From assembly GCA_910584845.1 (NCBI GenBank), contig CAJUDH010000012.1:1-31924 (forward strand): DNA of 31,924 nt. The letters are read 5' to 3'. The stretch is from an uncultured Lachnospiraceae bacterium (GTDB lineage Bacteria; Bacillota; Clostridia; Lachnospirales; Lachnospiraceae). Positions within the stretch are counted from its first letter, which is position 1; each line of letters opens with the position of its first letter. A program made the position numbers and the translations under genes. Under the pieces are notes generated by a model, which made no database searches, was not told the origin of the DNA, and worked only from the letters and a program-made list of their open reading frames with translations. Below, in pieces: positions 1 through 6,487 of the stretch.

Positions 1-254
1 CGGAAATCCGGCGTTTTCTCCGGCTCCATTGGCGGCATCAGTCCCCGGTCTTTCCATTCCTTATGCCGGATTTCCGGGGATGCCCTAAACCTCTTCACCT
101 TGGCATCCAGGACGGCATCCGCTATGGGGTCATGTGTCAGCAATGCCTTATACCCTTTGTATATGGTTTCCTGCCCTGCTTCGCTTTTGGCATCCCGTAC
201 TATCAGCAGATTATCCGAATTGTATATCAGTTCTAGGAACTCCCGTACCATCAT
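1..254 (-). CDS. Hypothetical element protein, truncated by window edge
   Basis: An open frame starts at ATG 254 (a second ATG follows at 251) and runs off the left edge without a stop, giving about 84 residues beginning MMVREFLELIYNSDN. A GAGGGTGG ribosome binding site lies just upstream. The start lies inside the end of the methyltransferase gene, a 44-base overlap typical of compact phage operons. The visible part is charged, soluble and without membrane segments or a motif I recognise. The overlap suggests coupled translation with the methyltransferase; function is unknown. Confidence 0.6.
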   Translation of the reverse strand, partial: MMVREFLELIYNSDNLLIVRDAKSEAGQETIYKGYKALLTHDPIADAVLDAKVKRFRASPEIRHKEWKDRGLMPPMEPEKTPDF

Positions 255-1563
255 GGTTTCCACCCTCGCTTTCTGCTTTGATTATGCCGATAAATACACG
301 CTCTGCACACGGAACTGCAATACTGTTTCCCAGGGCCATGTAACGGGCATTGTCTGACATTTCCCTGCCGGATGCCCCGTACCTTGTCCAGTAATCCGGG
401 AACCCGTCCAGGCGTTCACATTCAAGCGGCATAAGGCGGCGAACCCGGTACTTTACCGCTGCGGCAATCCGCTCAATTATCACGGCAAGGGTTTCGCTTC
501 CTCCCCCTGCTGCCCCACGGCTCTTTTTTATGGTCCCCACGCCCTCCTTAAACTCTGCATAACCGCTTTGTGTGTAGGCTACGGTGTGCCGGTCCGTGCT
601 TGTGAGTGTCGGGGCAACGTCCTGGTTTATCCCTAATTGGCCGCCGCCGTTCTTTTCATCCCTGCCTATGACGTTTCTGGCTATGGTATAGACTGGAAGC
701 AGATAAAGGCCCGTTTTCCCACCGCCGCCCCCGGCTCTTCCCATAAGGGTTACGCTCTTTTGGGCATTTATGTAAATCCTATCCGTTGTCCTGCCGAAAT
801 CCAGTTTCATTTGTCCGCCTGGTTCCTCTGCCAGTCCTCCGCTATCCTCTCCAATAGGGCTATCTTTAAGATTGTCGGAACTTCCTTTCCCCTCTTCTCG
901 GCCCGTGACAGAATACCCCAACACGCTTTCGCACTCAAAAAGTATTTGTCCGGCACGTCCATTTCTAAAATCTGTGACAAGGTAGATTCTTTTTCTACGT
1001 TGGGGAACTCCCCAAAACTGTGCGTCAAGCTGCCGCCATGCGACTGTCCGCAAATCCCCCCCTGGTCCCTCAATTCCAACCAATCCGGCGGATGCCCATT
1101 TCCCACTTGTAGGCATTGGAATACTGGCTTCTGTGATTTCTTCCAGGATCCGGCGGAAATCTTCTCCCTTATTGCTTGAAAAAGCCCCGGCCACGTTTTC
1201 CCATATGATATATTTTGGATATTTTCCATCTGTTTCCACCCTCATTTCCCGTATTATGCGTACTGCTTCCATGAATAACCCGGAACGGGAACCATCAAGA
1301 CCCGCCTGTTTTCCTGCAACACTCAAATCCTGGCAAGGGCTTCCGAAACTGATAATATCCACCGGTGGAATCTCTGCCCCGTTTATTCCTGTAATGTCCC
1401 CCAGGTTTAAAGCATCCGGGAAATGTTTTTGTGAAATGTCAATGCAATTTGGTTCAATCTCGCTTATCCATACGGTTTTTATGCCGGTTCGCTGTGCCGC
1501 AAGTGGGAATCCGGCTATCCCGTCAAAAAGGCTTCCCAGGGTTAAAGCTGTTTCTTTCTCCAT
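211..1563 (-). CDS. DNA (cytosine-5-)-methyltransferase, phage type
   Basis: The protein transfers a methyl group from S-adenosylmethionine to carbon 5 of cytosine in a specific DNA site. Visible motifs, in order, are the SAM-binding LGSLFDGIAGFPLA near the N-terminus, the catalytic GSPCQDLS loop, IIWENVAGAF (motif VI), QRRKRIYLV (motif VIII), and a C-terminal block containing RLMPLECERLDGFP and ALGNSIAVP. The central glycine-rich part with DVAPTLTSTDRH is common in phage and element enzymes and probably contributes to target recognition. At 450 residues it is full length. It starts at ATG 1563, inside the end of the upstream gene (41-base overlap), and its end overlaps the next gene by 44 bases. 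No restriction endonuclease is seen beside it, so it may be an orphan enzyme that protects or marks the element's DNA. Confidence 0.95.
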   Translation of the reverse strand: MEKETALTLGSLFDGIAGFPLAAQRTGIKTVWISEIEPNCIDISQKHFPDALNLGDITGINGAEIPPVDIISFGSPCQDLSVAGKQAGLDGSRSGLFMEAVRIIREMRVETDGKYPKYIIWENVAGAFSSNKGEDFRRILEEITEASIPMPTSGKWASAGLVGIEGPGGDLRTVAWRQLDAQFWGVPQRRKRIYLVTDFRNGRAGQILFECESVLGYSVTGREEGKGSSDNLKDSPIGEDSGGLAEEPGGQMKLDFGRTTDRIYINAQKSVTLMGRAGGGGGKTGLYLLPVYTIARNVIGRDEKNGGGQLGINQDVAPTLTSTDRHTVAYTQSGYAEFKEGVGTIKKSRGAAGGGSETLAVIIERIAAAVKYRVRRLMPLECERLDGFPDYWTRYGASGREMSDNARYMALGNSIAVPCAERVFIGIIKAESEGGNHDGTGVPRTDIQFG

Positions 1564-1972
1564 ATCTTATTCCCATTGACCTTTCTTTTTCATGTGGCAA
1601 CACGGTAAACCCTTTTAGTCTTCTGTTTTCCATAAAATCATTTTTTTCTTTTACAGAAAAGAAAACTCCCCTTGTTTGGATGCCTGCCTGGTTTAACTTC
1701 CGTTTGATTTCCCTTAGTTCATCCCTGTAAAGTTCCTGTATGTGGTTTCCCGTGCGTTTGGAATAATCCAAAGGCGGCGCATCCACCTGTAATAAATCTT
1801 TGAGAACCTGCGCCGTTGTGGCACCGTACTGTCTAAAATGTCCCTGGGCAATATAGGTTTTCTGCCATATGAACAACTTAAACCCCAGGGCATCTTCCAC
1901 TTTCCCCAGGATGCTTTCCAGTTCTCTATCCTGGCCGGATAATGGCATATAAATCCAATCTGCGTTTTCCAT
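1523..1972 (-). CDS. Hypothetical element protein (149 aa) upstream of the methyltransferase
   Basis: The frame starts at ATG 1972 behind a purine-rich AAAGAAAGGGG site and ends 41 bases inside the methyltransferase gene, so the two are almost certainly co-transcribed. The product is charged and soluble, with no membrane segment or signal peptide. Its middle part (KRKLNQAGIQTRGVFFSVKE) suggests an alpha/beta fold, but I do not recognise a family. Linkage to the methyltransferase suggests an accessory DNA-processing role, which is only inference. Confidence 0.6.
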   Translation of the reverse strand: MENADWIYMPLSGQDRELESILGKVEDALGFKLFIWQKTYIAQGHFRQYGATTAQVLKDLLQVDAPPLDYSKRTGNHIQELYRDELREIKRKLNQAGIQTRGVFFSVKEKNDFMENRRLKGFTVLPHEKERSMGIRYGERNSFNPGKPF

Positions 1973-1993
1973 GTGAAGCCCCTTTCTTTCCGC

Positions 1994-2063
1994 CCTGCTG
2001 CCACCGTGCTATAATATCCATACCGGGCGGATGGATCCGGAATTTATAGAAAGGTGGTGTAGG
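1994..2063 (+). promoter_or_regulatory. Promoter/RBS module, copy A of a duplicated block
   Basis: The block holds an extended -10 hexamer TGcTATAAT (TATAAT at 2010-2015) and the ribosome binding site AAAGGTGGTG just before a small rightward gene at 2065. A second copy with few differences lies at 2659-2731. No good -35 hexamer is visible, as is usual for extended -10 promoters. Both copies sit between a leftward gene start and a rightward small gene. Confidence 0.6.
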
Positions 2064-2064
2064 A

Positions 2065-2258
2065 ATGGATTATTCTGTACTTGATGAACAAATTGCACAT
2101 CTGATAGATCAGTACAAGGCGGAAGCGGAAGAAACTCTAAGGGCTGCACCCTGGAAGATAAAACCTCCGCTTGTCTGTCCAATCTGATTGCGGATAATGT
2201 AACCGTTTTAAACAATATCCGCATGGCCGTTTCCGACTATCTCGAAAAGTGCAATTGA
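2065..2258 (+). pseudogene. Small gene with apparent frameshift
   Basis: A strong AAAGGTGGTG site precedes ATG 2065, which opens a frame starting MDYSVLDEQIAHLIDQYKAE and stopping at 2185-2187. Near 2135 the plausible protein continues one frame back (SKGCTLEDKTSACLSNLIAD, onward to MAVSDYLEKCN) and ends at 2258. Joining the two gives an acidic, helical protein of about 64 residues, similar in size to the neighbouring gene at 2732. A one-base deletion explains this best; no classical slippery heptamer is visible. It could be a sequencing error, a decayed gene, or a genuine 40-residue protein. Function is unknown. Confidence 0.4.
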
Positions 2259-2281
2259 TTTTCGTATGCCCCGGGCTAATC

Positions 2282-2629
2282 CTAGGGCTTTTCTTTTGTA
2301 ATCCCCAACAAAAGCGTTTCTTCTAAAACTTTTATGGCCGATTCCAATTCGTCCGTGGCTTCGCTAGTATGCTTTATGGCTATTTCCAGTTCGTCCACAT
2401 CCGCCGTTAAGAAGAAATAGGCAAATGCCGGGGTTTCTTTTTCGGATTTCTGCGTTTTCGGTGCCGGCATTGCTTTTGCTTCAATGCTTGCAATACTGCC
2501 GGGGCGTTCTGCGTCCCGCATCATATCAGCAAATTCTTTAAGCGTGCGGATTGCCGCCCTTGCTTCCTGGACTTTCTTTAGTTCTTTGCTGTGTATGCTC
2601 TCGATTGAAATTGATATTGTCTTTTTCAT
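2282..2629 (-). CDS. Hypothetical helical protein (115 aa)
   Basis: The start at ATG 2629 is chosen because AAAGGAG lies just upstream; the longer open frame has no ribosome site. The N-terminus is MKKTISISIESIHSKELKK. Two stretches rich in Glu, Lys, Leu and Ala (after residue 15 and in the last 45 residues) suggest coiled coils, joined by a Pro/Lys-rich linker (PAPKTQKSEKETP). No known domain is recognised. It lies in the run of small element genes and is divergent from the rightward small gene at 2732. Confidence 0.6.
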   Translation of the reverse strand: MKKTISISIESIHSKELKKVQEARAAIRTLKEFADMMRDAERPGSIASIEAKAMPAPKTQKSEKETPAFAYFFLTADVDELEIAIKHTSEATDELESAIKVLEETLLLGITKEKP

Positions 2630-2658
2630 GCGCGTCTCCTTTCTAATTGCTTTCCCGC

Positions 2659-2731
2659 CTGCTGCCACTGTGCTATAATATCCATACTGGGCGGCCAGGC
2701 CCGGAATACTTATAGAAAGGTGGTGTGCTGT
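2659..2731 (+). promoter_or_regulatory. Promoter/RBS module, copy B of a duplicated block
   Basis: This copy has the same layout as the block at 1994-2063: CTGCCACTG, then TGcTATAAT (TATAAT at 2674-2679), a GGGCGG segment, and TATAGAAAGGTGGTG just before the start codon. Changes are concentrated in the part between the promoter and the ribosome site. Confidence 0.6.
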
Positions 2732-2914
2732 ATGTCTGATGCTGATATTGCGGAATTATTGGCAGTTGCTTATGCTTCGCATTGTGCCCAATGTGAAGCT
2801 GCTATGGAAAATCCTGTATCATGTGATTTTTTCTTTGATAAATACAAAGATCATATTCAAGAATTCCGGCATCTGATGCAAATTGATACCGGGGATAGGA
2901 AGCTAAACGGCTAA
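2732..2914 (+). CDS. Small acidic hypothetical protein (60 aa)
   Basis: ATG 2732 follows the AAAGGTGGTG site of promoter module B at good spacing; an upstream in-frame GTG at 2720 lies inside that site and is rejected. The product begins MSDADIAELLAVAYASHC and contains two closely spaced Cys residues (HCAQCEAA). There is no signal peptide and no known domain. The stop codon (2912-2914) overlaps the stop codon of the convergent gene ending at 2911. Function is unknown; a small regulatory or anti-host protein is possible but unsupported. Confidence 0.55.
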   Translation: MSDADIAELLAVAYASHCAQCEAAMENPVSCDFFFDKYKDHIQEFRHLMQIDTGDRKLNG

Positions 2915-3111
2915 CAATTCCATACCCTCGGCAAGTTTTGTGTGTCTGCTTCTTTTGCTTCCAACCTCTGAAATTTTGCAAGGCACACAATACTTGCCGC
3001 CACCTTCTCAATATCATACATTGAAAATCCGTTATTTAGTGCTGTCTGCACTGTTTCAAGAGCAAGGGCGTTTCTTTTTTCCTCTACCCTCTTTTTCTCC
3101 TGTTCTGTCAT
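2911..3111 (-). CDS. Small hypothetical protein (66 aa) downstream of the Cro-like regulator
   Basis: The start at ATG 3111 has AAAGGAG at ideal spacing. The product begins MTEQEKKRVEEKRNALALE and is helical and charged, with no recognised family. It follows the HTH gene ending at 3139 by 27 bases and is probably in the same leftward operon. One copy of the palindromic operator (3132-3147) sits directly in front of it, so its expression may be adjusted separately by the element's repressor. Confidence 0.6.
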   Translation of the reverse strand: MTEQEKKRVEEKRNALALETVQTALNNGFSMYDIEKVAASIVCLAKFQRLEAKEADTQNLPRVWNC

Positions 3112-3131
3112 GGCGCAGCTCCTTTCTCTAA

Positions 3132-3147
3132 ATCGCATTTATGCGAC
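3132..3147. promoter_or_regulatory. Operator copy 1 (GTCGCAT-type palindrome)
   Basis: The sequence ATCGCATTTATGCGAC matches the perfect palindrome at 3382-3397 in 15 of 16 positions when read on the other strand. It straddles the stop codon (3139-3141) of the leftward HTH gene and lies 21 bases before the next leftward gene. Confidence 0.65.
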
Positions 3148-3354
3148 TACTTCCGCAAAAAAAATAGATATTGCTTCATTTCCGCTAATTCCTAATGCTA
3201 TGGCGATTTTATTCGCTTCCTCTATTGTGAATGTGCCACCATCTTTCAATTTTCTATTTAGCGTGCTTCTGTCTATACCTACTTTTTTTGCAAGCGTTGT
3301 CTGATTAAGCCCTTTTTCAATAATCTTACCTCTTAATTTTGCGGTATCACACAT
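3139..3354 (-). CDS. Cro/CI-type HTH transcriptional regulator (71 aa)
   Basis: This is a stand-alone helix-turn-helix DNA-binding protein of the small Cro/DUF739 type. The HTH is visible as LNQTTLAKKVGIDRSTLNRK, about residues 16 to 35, followed by TFTIEEANKIAIALGIS. It starts at ATG 3354 behind GAAAGGAGATG. It is divergent from the repressor at 3544, the usual layout of a lysogeny switch. Its promoter (TTGACA/TAATAT) and a 16-base palindrome in its leader suggest autoregulation or control by the divergent repressor. Length is normal for the family. Confidence 0.85.
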   Translation of the reverse strand: MCDTAKLRGKIIEKGLNQTTLAKKVGIDRSTLNRKLKDGGTFTIEEANKIAIALGISGNEAISIFFAEVVA

Positions 3355-3381
3355 TTTTTCATCTCCTTTCTCTATTTAGTA

Positions 3382-3397
3382 GTCGCATAAATGCGAC
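3382..3397. promoter_or_regulatory. Operator copy 2 (perfect GTCGCAT palindrome)
   Basis: GTCGCATAAATGCGAC is a 7-base perfect dyad around AA. It lies about 7 bases downstream of the predicted start site of the leftward promoter, where a bound repressor would block transcription of the Cro-like gene. Confidence 0.7.
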
Positions 3398-3410
3398 TTT
3401 CGATATTGTA

Positions 3411-3439
3411 ATATTATCATGATATACATATTGTGTCAA
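3411..3439 (-). promoter_or_regulatory. Sigma-A promoter for the Cro-like gene
   Basis: On the minus strand TTGACA (3439-3434) is followed after 17 bases by TAATAT (3416-3411). This is a near-consensus promoter placing the transcript start near 3404. Confidence 0.75.
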
Positions 3440-3488
3440 CCCGATTTTCTCATATTTGCGATTTACTTTTTGTTTTTTACACTTTGTT

Positions 3489-3504
3489 GTTGCGTTTATG
3501 CTAC
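3489..3504. promoter_or_regulatory. Operator copy 3 (degenerate)
   Basis: GTTGCGTTTATGCTAC agrees with the operator palindrome in 13 of 16 positions. It overlaps the likely -35 region of the rightward promoter that serves the repressor gene at 3544. Confidence 0.5.
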
Positions 3505-3518
3505 ATATATGTTATTAT
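3490..3518 (+). promoter_or_regulatory. Probable promoter for the repressor gene
   Basis: TTGCGT (3490-3495), a 17-base spacer and TATTAT (3513-3518) make a moderate sigma-A promoter. The -35 lies within operator copy 3, which would allow repression by operator binding. Confidence 0.45.
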
Positions 3519-3543
3519 CGTTTCATGAAAGGAGGTGTAAAAA

Positions 3544-3903
3544 TTGACCATTTACGAACGAATTAAGGCCAGGCGTAAGGAATTGGAATTATCAGCGGAC
3601 ACTGTGGCGGAAGCTTTGGGCGTTTCTCGCGCTACTGTTTATAGATATGAAAGTCAAGATATAGAGAAATTACCAACCACGGTTCTTGAATCTTTATCAA
3701 AGGTTTTGCGTTGTTCTCCAGGTTATCTTATGGGATGGGAAGATACTCCTAATTTTACATATAAGGAAGAATTCTCACTTTCTGACCTAGAAAAGAATAT
3801 AATCCGCAAGTTTCGCACTCTCAAAAATGGAGAACGTGCTATGTTTCTTCGCACTATTGGTGTTGAAGACACCGAAAAAGGGGAAAGCGCAAAAATGGCG
3901 TAA
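3544..3903 (+). CDS. CI-like HTH repressor (119 aa)
   Basis: This is an HTH_3-family repressor. The N-terminal domain runs from about residue 4 to 60, with the HTH at SADTVAEALGVSRATVYRYE, followed by LSKVLRCSPGYLMGWED, a sequence typical of phage CI-like and immunity repressors. The C-terminal half (FSLSDLEKNIIRKFRTL) is short and lacks the LexA/CI peptidase domain, so induction by RecA-driven self-cleavage is not expected. The start is TTG 3544, chosen because AAAGGAGGTG lies 7 bases upstream. It is divergent from the Cro-like gene, and the three operator copies around the pair are its likely binding sites. It probably keeps the element silent. Confidence 0.85.
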   Translation: MTIYERIKARRKELELSADTVAEALGVSRATVYRYESQDIEKLPTTVLESLSKVLRCSPGYLMGWEDTPNFTYKEEFSLSDLEKNIIRKFRTLKNGERAMFLRTIGVEDTEKGESAKMA

Positions 3904-3972
3904 TCCGTCACGGCTACCAGATAGAGAAAAAAGGTAATATCATAGAATTTAGGAAATGAAAGGTTGATGTTT

Positions 3973-4065
3973 ATGGGATTATATGAGGATGAAGAAACAG
4001 AAAAATATATTATGGATAAAGGCGAATTGCCCGTAGGTGTTACCCTTGAAATCGAATTGAATTAG
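3973..4065 (+). CDS. Possible 30-residue acidic protein
   Basis: ATG 3973 lies 9 bases after GAAAGG and opens a short acidic frame, MGLYEDEETEKYIMDKGE and onward, ending with TAG at 4063-4065. An in-frame ATG at 3967 is too close to the ribosome site. It follows the repressor gene on the same strand and is closed by a terminator at 4071. Codon use and the ribosome site argue for a real gene; the small size keeps confidence low. No family is recognised. Confidence 0.35.
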   Translation: MGLYEDEETEKYIMDKGELPVGVTLEIELN

Positions 4066-4070
4066 AAAAC

Positions 4071-4104
4071 AAACGGCCCCAGGCTGCAACCTGGAACCGT
4101 TTTA
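4071..4104 (+). terminator. Intrinsic terminator after the repressor unit
   Basis: AAACGG pairs with CCGTTT and CCAGG with CCTGG around a short loop, followed by a brief T run. It lies 6 bases after the small gene ending at 4065. Confidence 0.6.
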
Positions 4105-4130
4105 GATAGATTGTAACCCGTAAACCAAAA

Positions 4131-4187
4131 GGCTTATGGATATCCAACCCCGACAAGTTGGATTATACCATAAGCCCCCACATTTTT
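4131..4187 (+). promoter_or_regulatory. Long two-part hairpin in the recombinase leader
   Basis: GGCTTATGG (4131-4139) pairs perfectly with CCATAAGCC (4168-4176), and inside it ATCCAAC (4142-4148) pairs with GTTGGAT (4157-4163). A TTTTT run follows at 4183-4187, so it may act as a terminator or attenuator. Confidence 0.5.
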
Positions 4188-4217
4188 AAAGGGCTTATTT
4201 TTTTATGCCCTTTTTTT
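4188..4217 (+). terminator. Terminator-like hairpin immediately before the recombinase
   Basis: AAAGGGC pairs with GCCCTTT across an AT-rich loop and is followed by a T run. It ends only 18 bases before the recombinase start codon, so reading into the gene would require transcription through it. Confidence 0.5.
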
Positions 4218-4234
4218 AGAAAGGGGTTTTTATT

Positions 4235-5950
4235 ATGTCCCGTCCTGCTGCCGCATTCTGCCCAATAGTGGCGTTATATGTGCGTGTGTCTACTGGCTAC
4301 CAAATAGACAAAGACAGCCTTCCACACCAAAAGAAAGAATTGAAAAACTATTGCAAGTATGTTCTGAAAGCCCCGGAAGACAGGATTGTTATTTTTGAGG
4401 ATGCCGGGAAAAGTGCAAAGAATACCAAGCGTCCGGCCTATGAGCGGATGATGCAAAAAGTCCGTGCGGGCCAGGTGTCCCATGTGATCGTATACAAAAT
4501 AGACAGGATCAGCCGCAATTTGGTTGACTTCTCCTTGATGTATGACGATTTCAAAAATAACCATGTGGCTTTTATCTCCTTGAATGAACAATTTGACACA
4601 TCAAGCGCAATCGGGGAAGCTATTCTGAAAATTATCCTTGTGTTTGCTGAATTGGAACGAAAAATGACTTCTGAACGTGTCATGGATATTATGATAGGGC
4701 GGGCAAAGAACAAGCAATGGAACGGCGCCCGCATGGCCTTTGGCTATTCTTGGAACCCGGTCCGGGAATTCCCTGAACTACATGAAACGGAAAGCGTCAT
4801 TGTAAAAATGATGTTTGATATGTACGAAAAAGGCGGCTCTTCCTGCTCTATTAGAAATTATCTAAATGAGAATGATATTCCTACCAAACGGGGCGGGGAA
4901 TGGACTTCTAAAACCGTTTCCGATATTATCCGCAATCCTATGTATAAAGGCACATACCGTTATAATTACCGTGGATCCGCCCGGGGTAAGATAAAGCCAA
5001 AGGATGAATGGATTGTGATTGATGATGTATTTATACCGATTGTCACAACAGAACAATGGAACCATTGCAACGCCATCATGGATGCCAACGCCGCTGCCCG
5101 TAATAATATGTGTAGCCAATCCCGGAAGAAATACTATCATGTTTTCGGCGGCCTGCTTCGGTGTGGTGTGTGCGGCTCTAATATGATATGTGATAAAGAC
5201 CGGGAAAGGGAAAACGGGTTTTTCCCGTCAATTTATCGGTGTGGGAACCGTTGGCGCAAGAATACATGTAAGGCAAAGGGAATTACTGATGTTGTCCTGG
5301 GGCCTTTCGTTTTTAACTATATCAAGAATATCGTCCAGGCAACCAAACAATCTGAAAGCATTTCCACCCTTGATGCCCTGGAAGCTGTCCTATTAACCGG
5401 GCCGGAATTCAAAGAAGTTGCCGGAATAGATCACGCCGGCCTTTCCGCTGCCTATGATGCCTTAAAGGGCGGTTCTGGGCAAAATATACAGTACAAGCCC
5501 ATCCCTCTTGATTCCGCCGCCCCTGCAATTGATAAAGTGGCAATCCTTGCATCCGAAAAAGAAAGGAACCTAAAAGCCCTTGAACGCCTTAAAAAACTGT
5601 ATCTTTTTGATGATGCTGCAATGGGTGAAAAAGAATACCTGGAAACAAAACAAGGTTTGGAAGTACGAAACGCCCAAATCGAAAATGAAATTGCAGAAAT
5701 ACGGGCGGATGATGAAACCCCGGGTACTGCTGCCGGGTTCCTGGCTTCCGCTTCGTCTTTCCTGGTTGCCCATAAGCTGAACCAGGCCGAACATATCAAC
5801 TATAAAGAATTTGCACCCCTTTTGGAAGATGCCGTTTTGAAAGAGTTCGTTTCAACCGTCATTGAAAAAATAATTGTCATAGGCGGCAAAGTGGATTCTA
5901 TCACATTTAAAAATGGCATGGAACATAAATTCATAATGAAAGAGGACTAG
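4235..5950 (+). CDS. Large serine recombinase (element integrase)
   Basis: This enzyme integrates and excises the element by a double-strand break and rotation mechanism through a phosphoserine link. The N-terminal resolvase domain (about residues 10-155) shows YVRVSTGYQ with catalytic Ser19 and Arg17, then YKIDRISRN and ELERKMTSERV. The recombinase domain follows (about 170-290, with GYSWN and TSKTVSDIIRNPMYKGTYRYN). Next comes a zinc ribbon (CGVCGSNM with two later Cys) and a coiled-coil C-terminal region rich in Glu and Lys (ASEKERNLKALERLKKLY). At 571 residues it is full length. ATG 4235 is preceded by GAAAGGGG. It lies next to the miaB junction and points at it, as expected for an integrase beside its attachment site. 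The structured leader upstream suggests tight control. Confidence 0.97.
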   Translation: MSRPAAAFCPIVALYVRVSTGYQIDKDSLPHQKKELKNYCKYVLKAPEDRIVIFEDAGKSAKNTKRPAYERMMQKVRAGQVSHVIVYKIDRISRNLVDFSLMYDDFKNNHVAFISLNEQFDTSSAIGEAILKIILVFAELERKMTSERVMDIMIGRAKNKQWNGARMAFGYSWNPVREFPELHETESVIVKMMFDMYEKGGSSCSIRNYLNENDIPTKRGGEWTSKTVSDIIRNPMYKGTYRYNYRGSARGKIKPKDEWIVIDDVFIPIVTTEQWNHCNAIMDANAAARNNMCSQSRKKYYHVFGGLLRCGVCGSNMICDKDRERENGFFPSIYRCGNRWRKNTCKAKGITDVVLGPFVFNYIKNIVQATKQSESISTLDALEAVLLTGPEFKEVAGIDHAGLSAAYDALKGGSGQNIQYKPIPLDSAAPAIDKVAILASEKERNLKALERLKKLYLFDDAAMGEKEYLETKQGLEVRNAQIENEIAEIRADDETPGTAAGFLASASSFLVAHKLNQAEHINYKEFAPLLEDAVLKEFVSTVIEKIIVIGGKVDSITFKNGMEHKFIMKED

Positions 5951-5970
5951 GCGGCTTTTGCTGCCTAGTC
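5945..5970. terminator. Bidirectional palindrome carrying both stop codons
   Basis: GACTAGGCGGC (5945-5955), loop TTTT and GCTGCCTAGTC (5960-5970) form an 11-pair stem with one G-T pair. Its two arms contain the TAG stop codons of the rightward recombinase and of the leftward gene at 5965. T runs after the stem are weak, so terminator activity is likely but not certain. Confidence 0.5.
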
Positions 5971-6264
5971 TTCTTGTGCAAATTCTGCAAGAATTCCAAA
6001 TAAAAAATTTTCCAAATATTTATTGGCTTTTTCCTGCCCTTCTTTCAGATCAAGATTTCCTCCGAATTCTGCCACGGCTACTTCACGTTTCAAGCTATCC
6101 GCCACGCCATCTTCTTTGCATGTTCGGATTGATATATAAAGCCGCCATTTATTGTTTTTCTCTCTATTCGTTCTCCGCAAATACAATCTTATATTCCCAA
6201 TATCCGCAACCGTTCCCGGCTTGAATCTAACATCTTTTTGATACCACGGAATAATGTATGTCAT
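5965..6264 (-). CDS. Hypothetical protein (99 aa) between integrase and attachment site
   Basis: The gene is convergent with the recombinase and is the last one before the element boundary. ATG 6264 is chosen because ACAAAGG lies 10 bases upstream; an in-frame TTG at 6270 is too close to it. The product begins MTYIIPWYQKDVRFKPGTVA, has a basic middle (LYLRRTNREKNNKWRLYIS) and an acidic end (LAEFAQED). It looks soluble, with no known domain. Its own promoter lies at 6329-6358. Position and size would fit a recombination directionality factor or attachment-site regulator, but no sequence motif shows this. Confidence 0.6.
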   Translation of the reverse strand: MTYIIPWYQKDVRFKPGTVADIGNIRLYLRRTNREKNNKWRLYISIRTCKEDGVADSLKREVAVAEFGGNLDLKEGQEKANKYLENFLFGILAEFAQED

Positions 6265-6328
6265 AATCAATTTACCTTTGTATAATTTGCAATGGCAATG
6301 GGCTTGTGGGATCCGGGTTCATGGTCTG

Positions 6329-6358
6329 ATTATAATTTGTAGGCGTGCCGCCCGTCAA
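6329..6358 (-). promoter_or_regulatory. Promoter for the gene at 5965-6264
   Basis: On the minus strand TTGACG (6358-6353) is followed after 18 bases by TATAAT (6334-6329), putting the transcript start near 6322 and leaving a leader of about 58 bases. Confidence 0.65.
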
Positions 6359-6487
6359 CCCGTAACCTTTGCACGCCGCCTGGAAAAAATGAAACTGTAA
6401 AGACGGATGTAATAGGAAAAGTATGTGATTTTCTCCACTGTCAACCGGGGGATATTATGGAGAATGAAGAGGAATAGTAGAATATAA

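Noticed and set aside
637..1179. 180-residue plus-strand open frame
   Set aside because: It lies entirely opposite the methyltransferase gene and has no ribosome site or family resemblance.
3904..3966. Possible extension or remnant after the repressor gene reading GYQIEKKGNIIEFRK
   Set aside because: It is a very short open stretch without start codon or ribosome site; it may be a gene remnant but cannot be supported.
5958..6224. Plus-strand 88-residue frame after the recombinase
   Set aside because: It is antisense to the 5965-6264 gene, which has a consensus promoter and ribosome site; the plus frame has neither.
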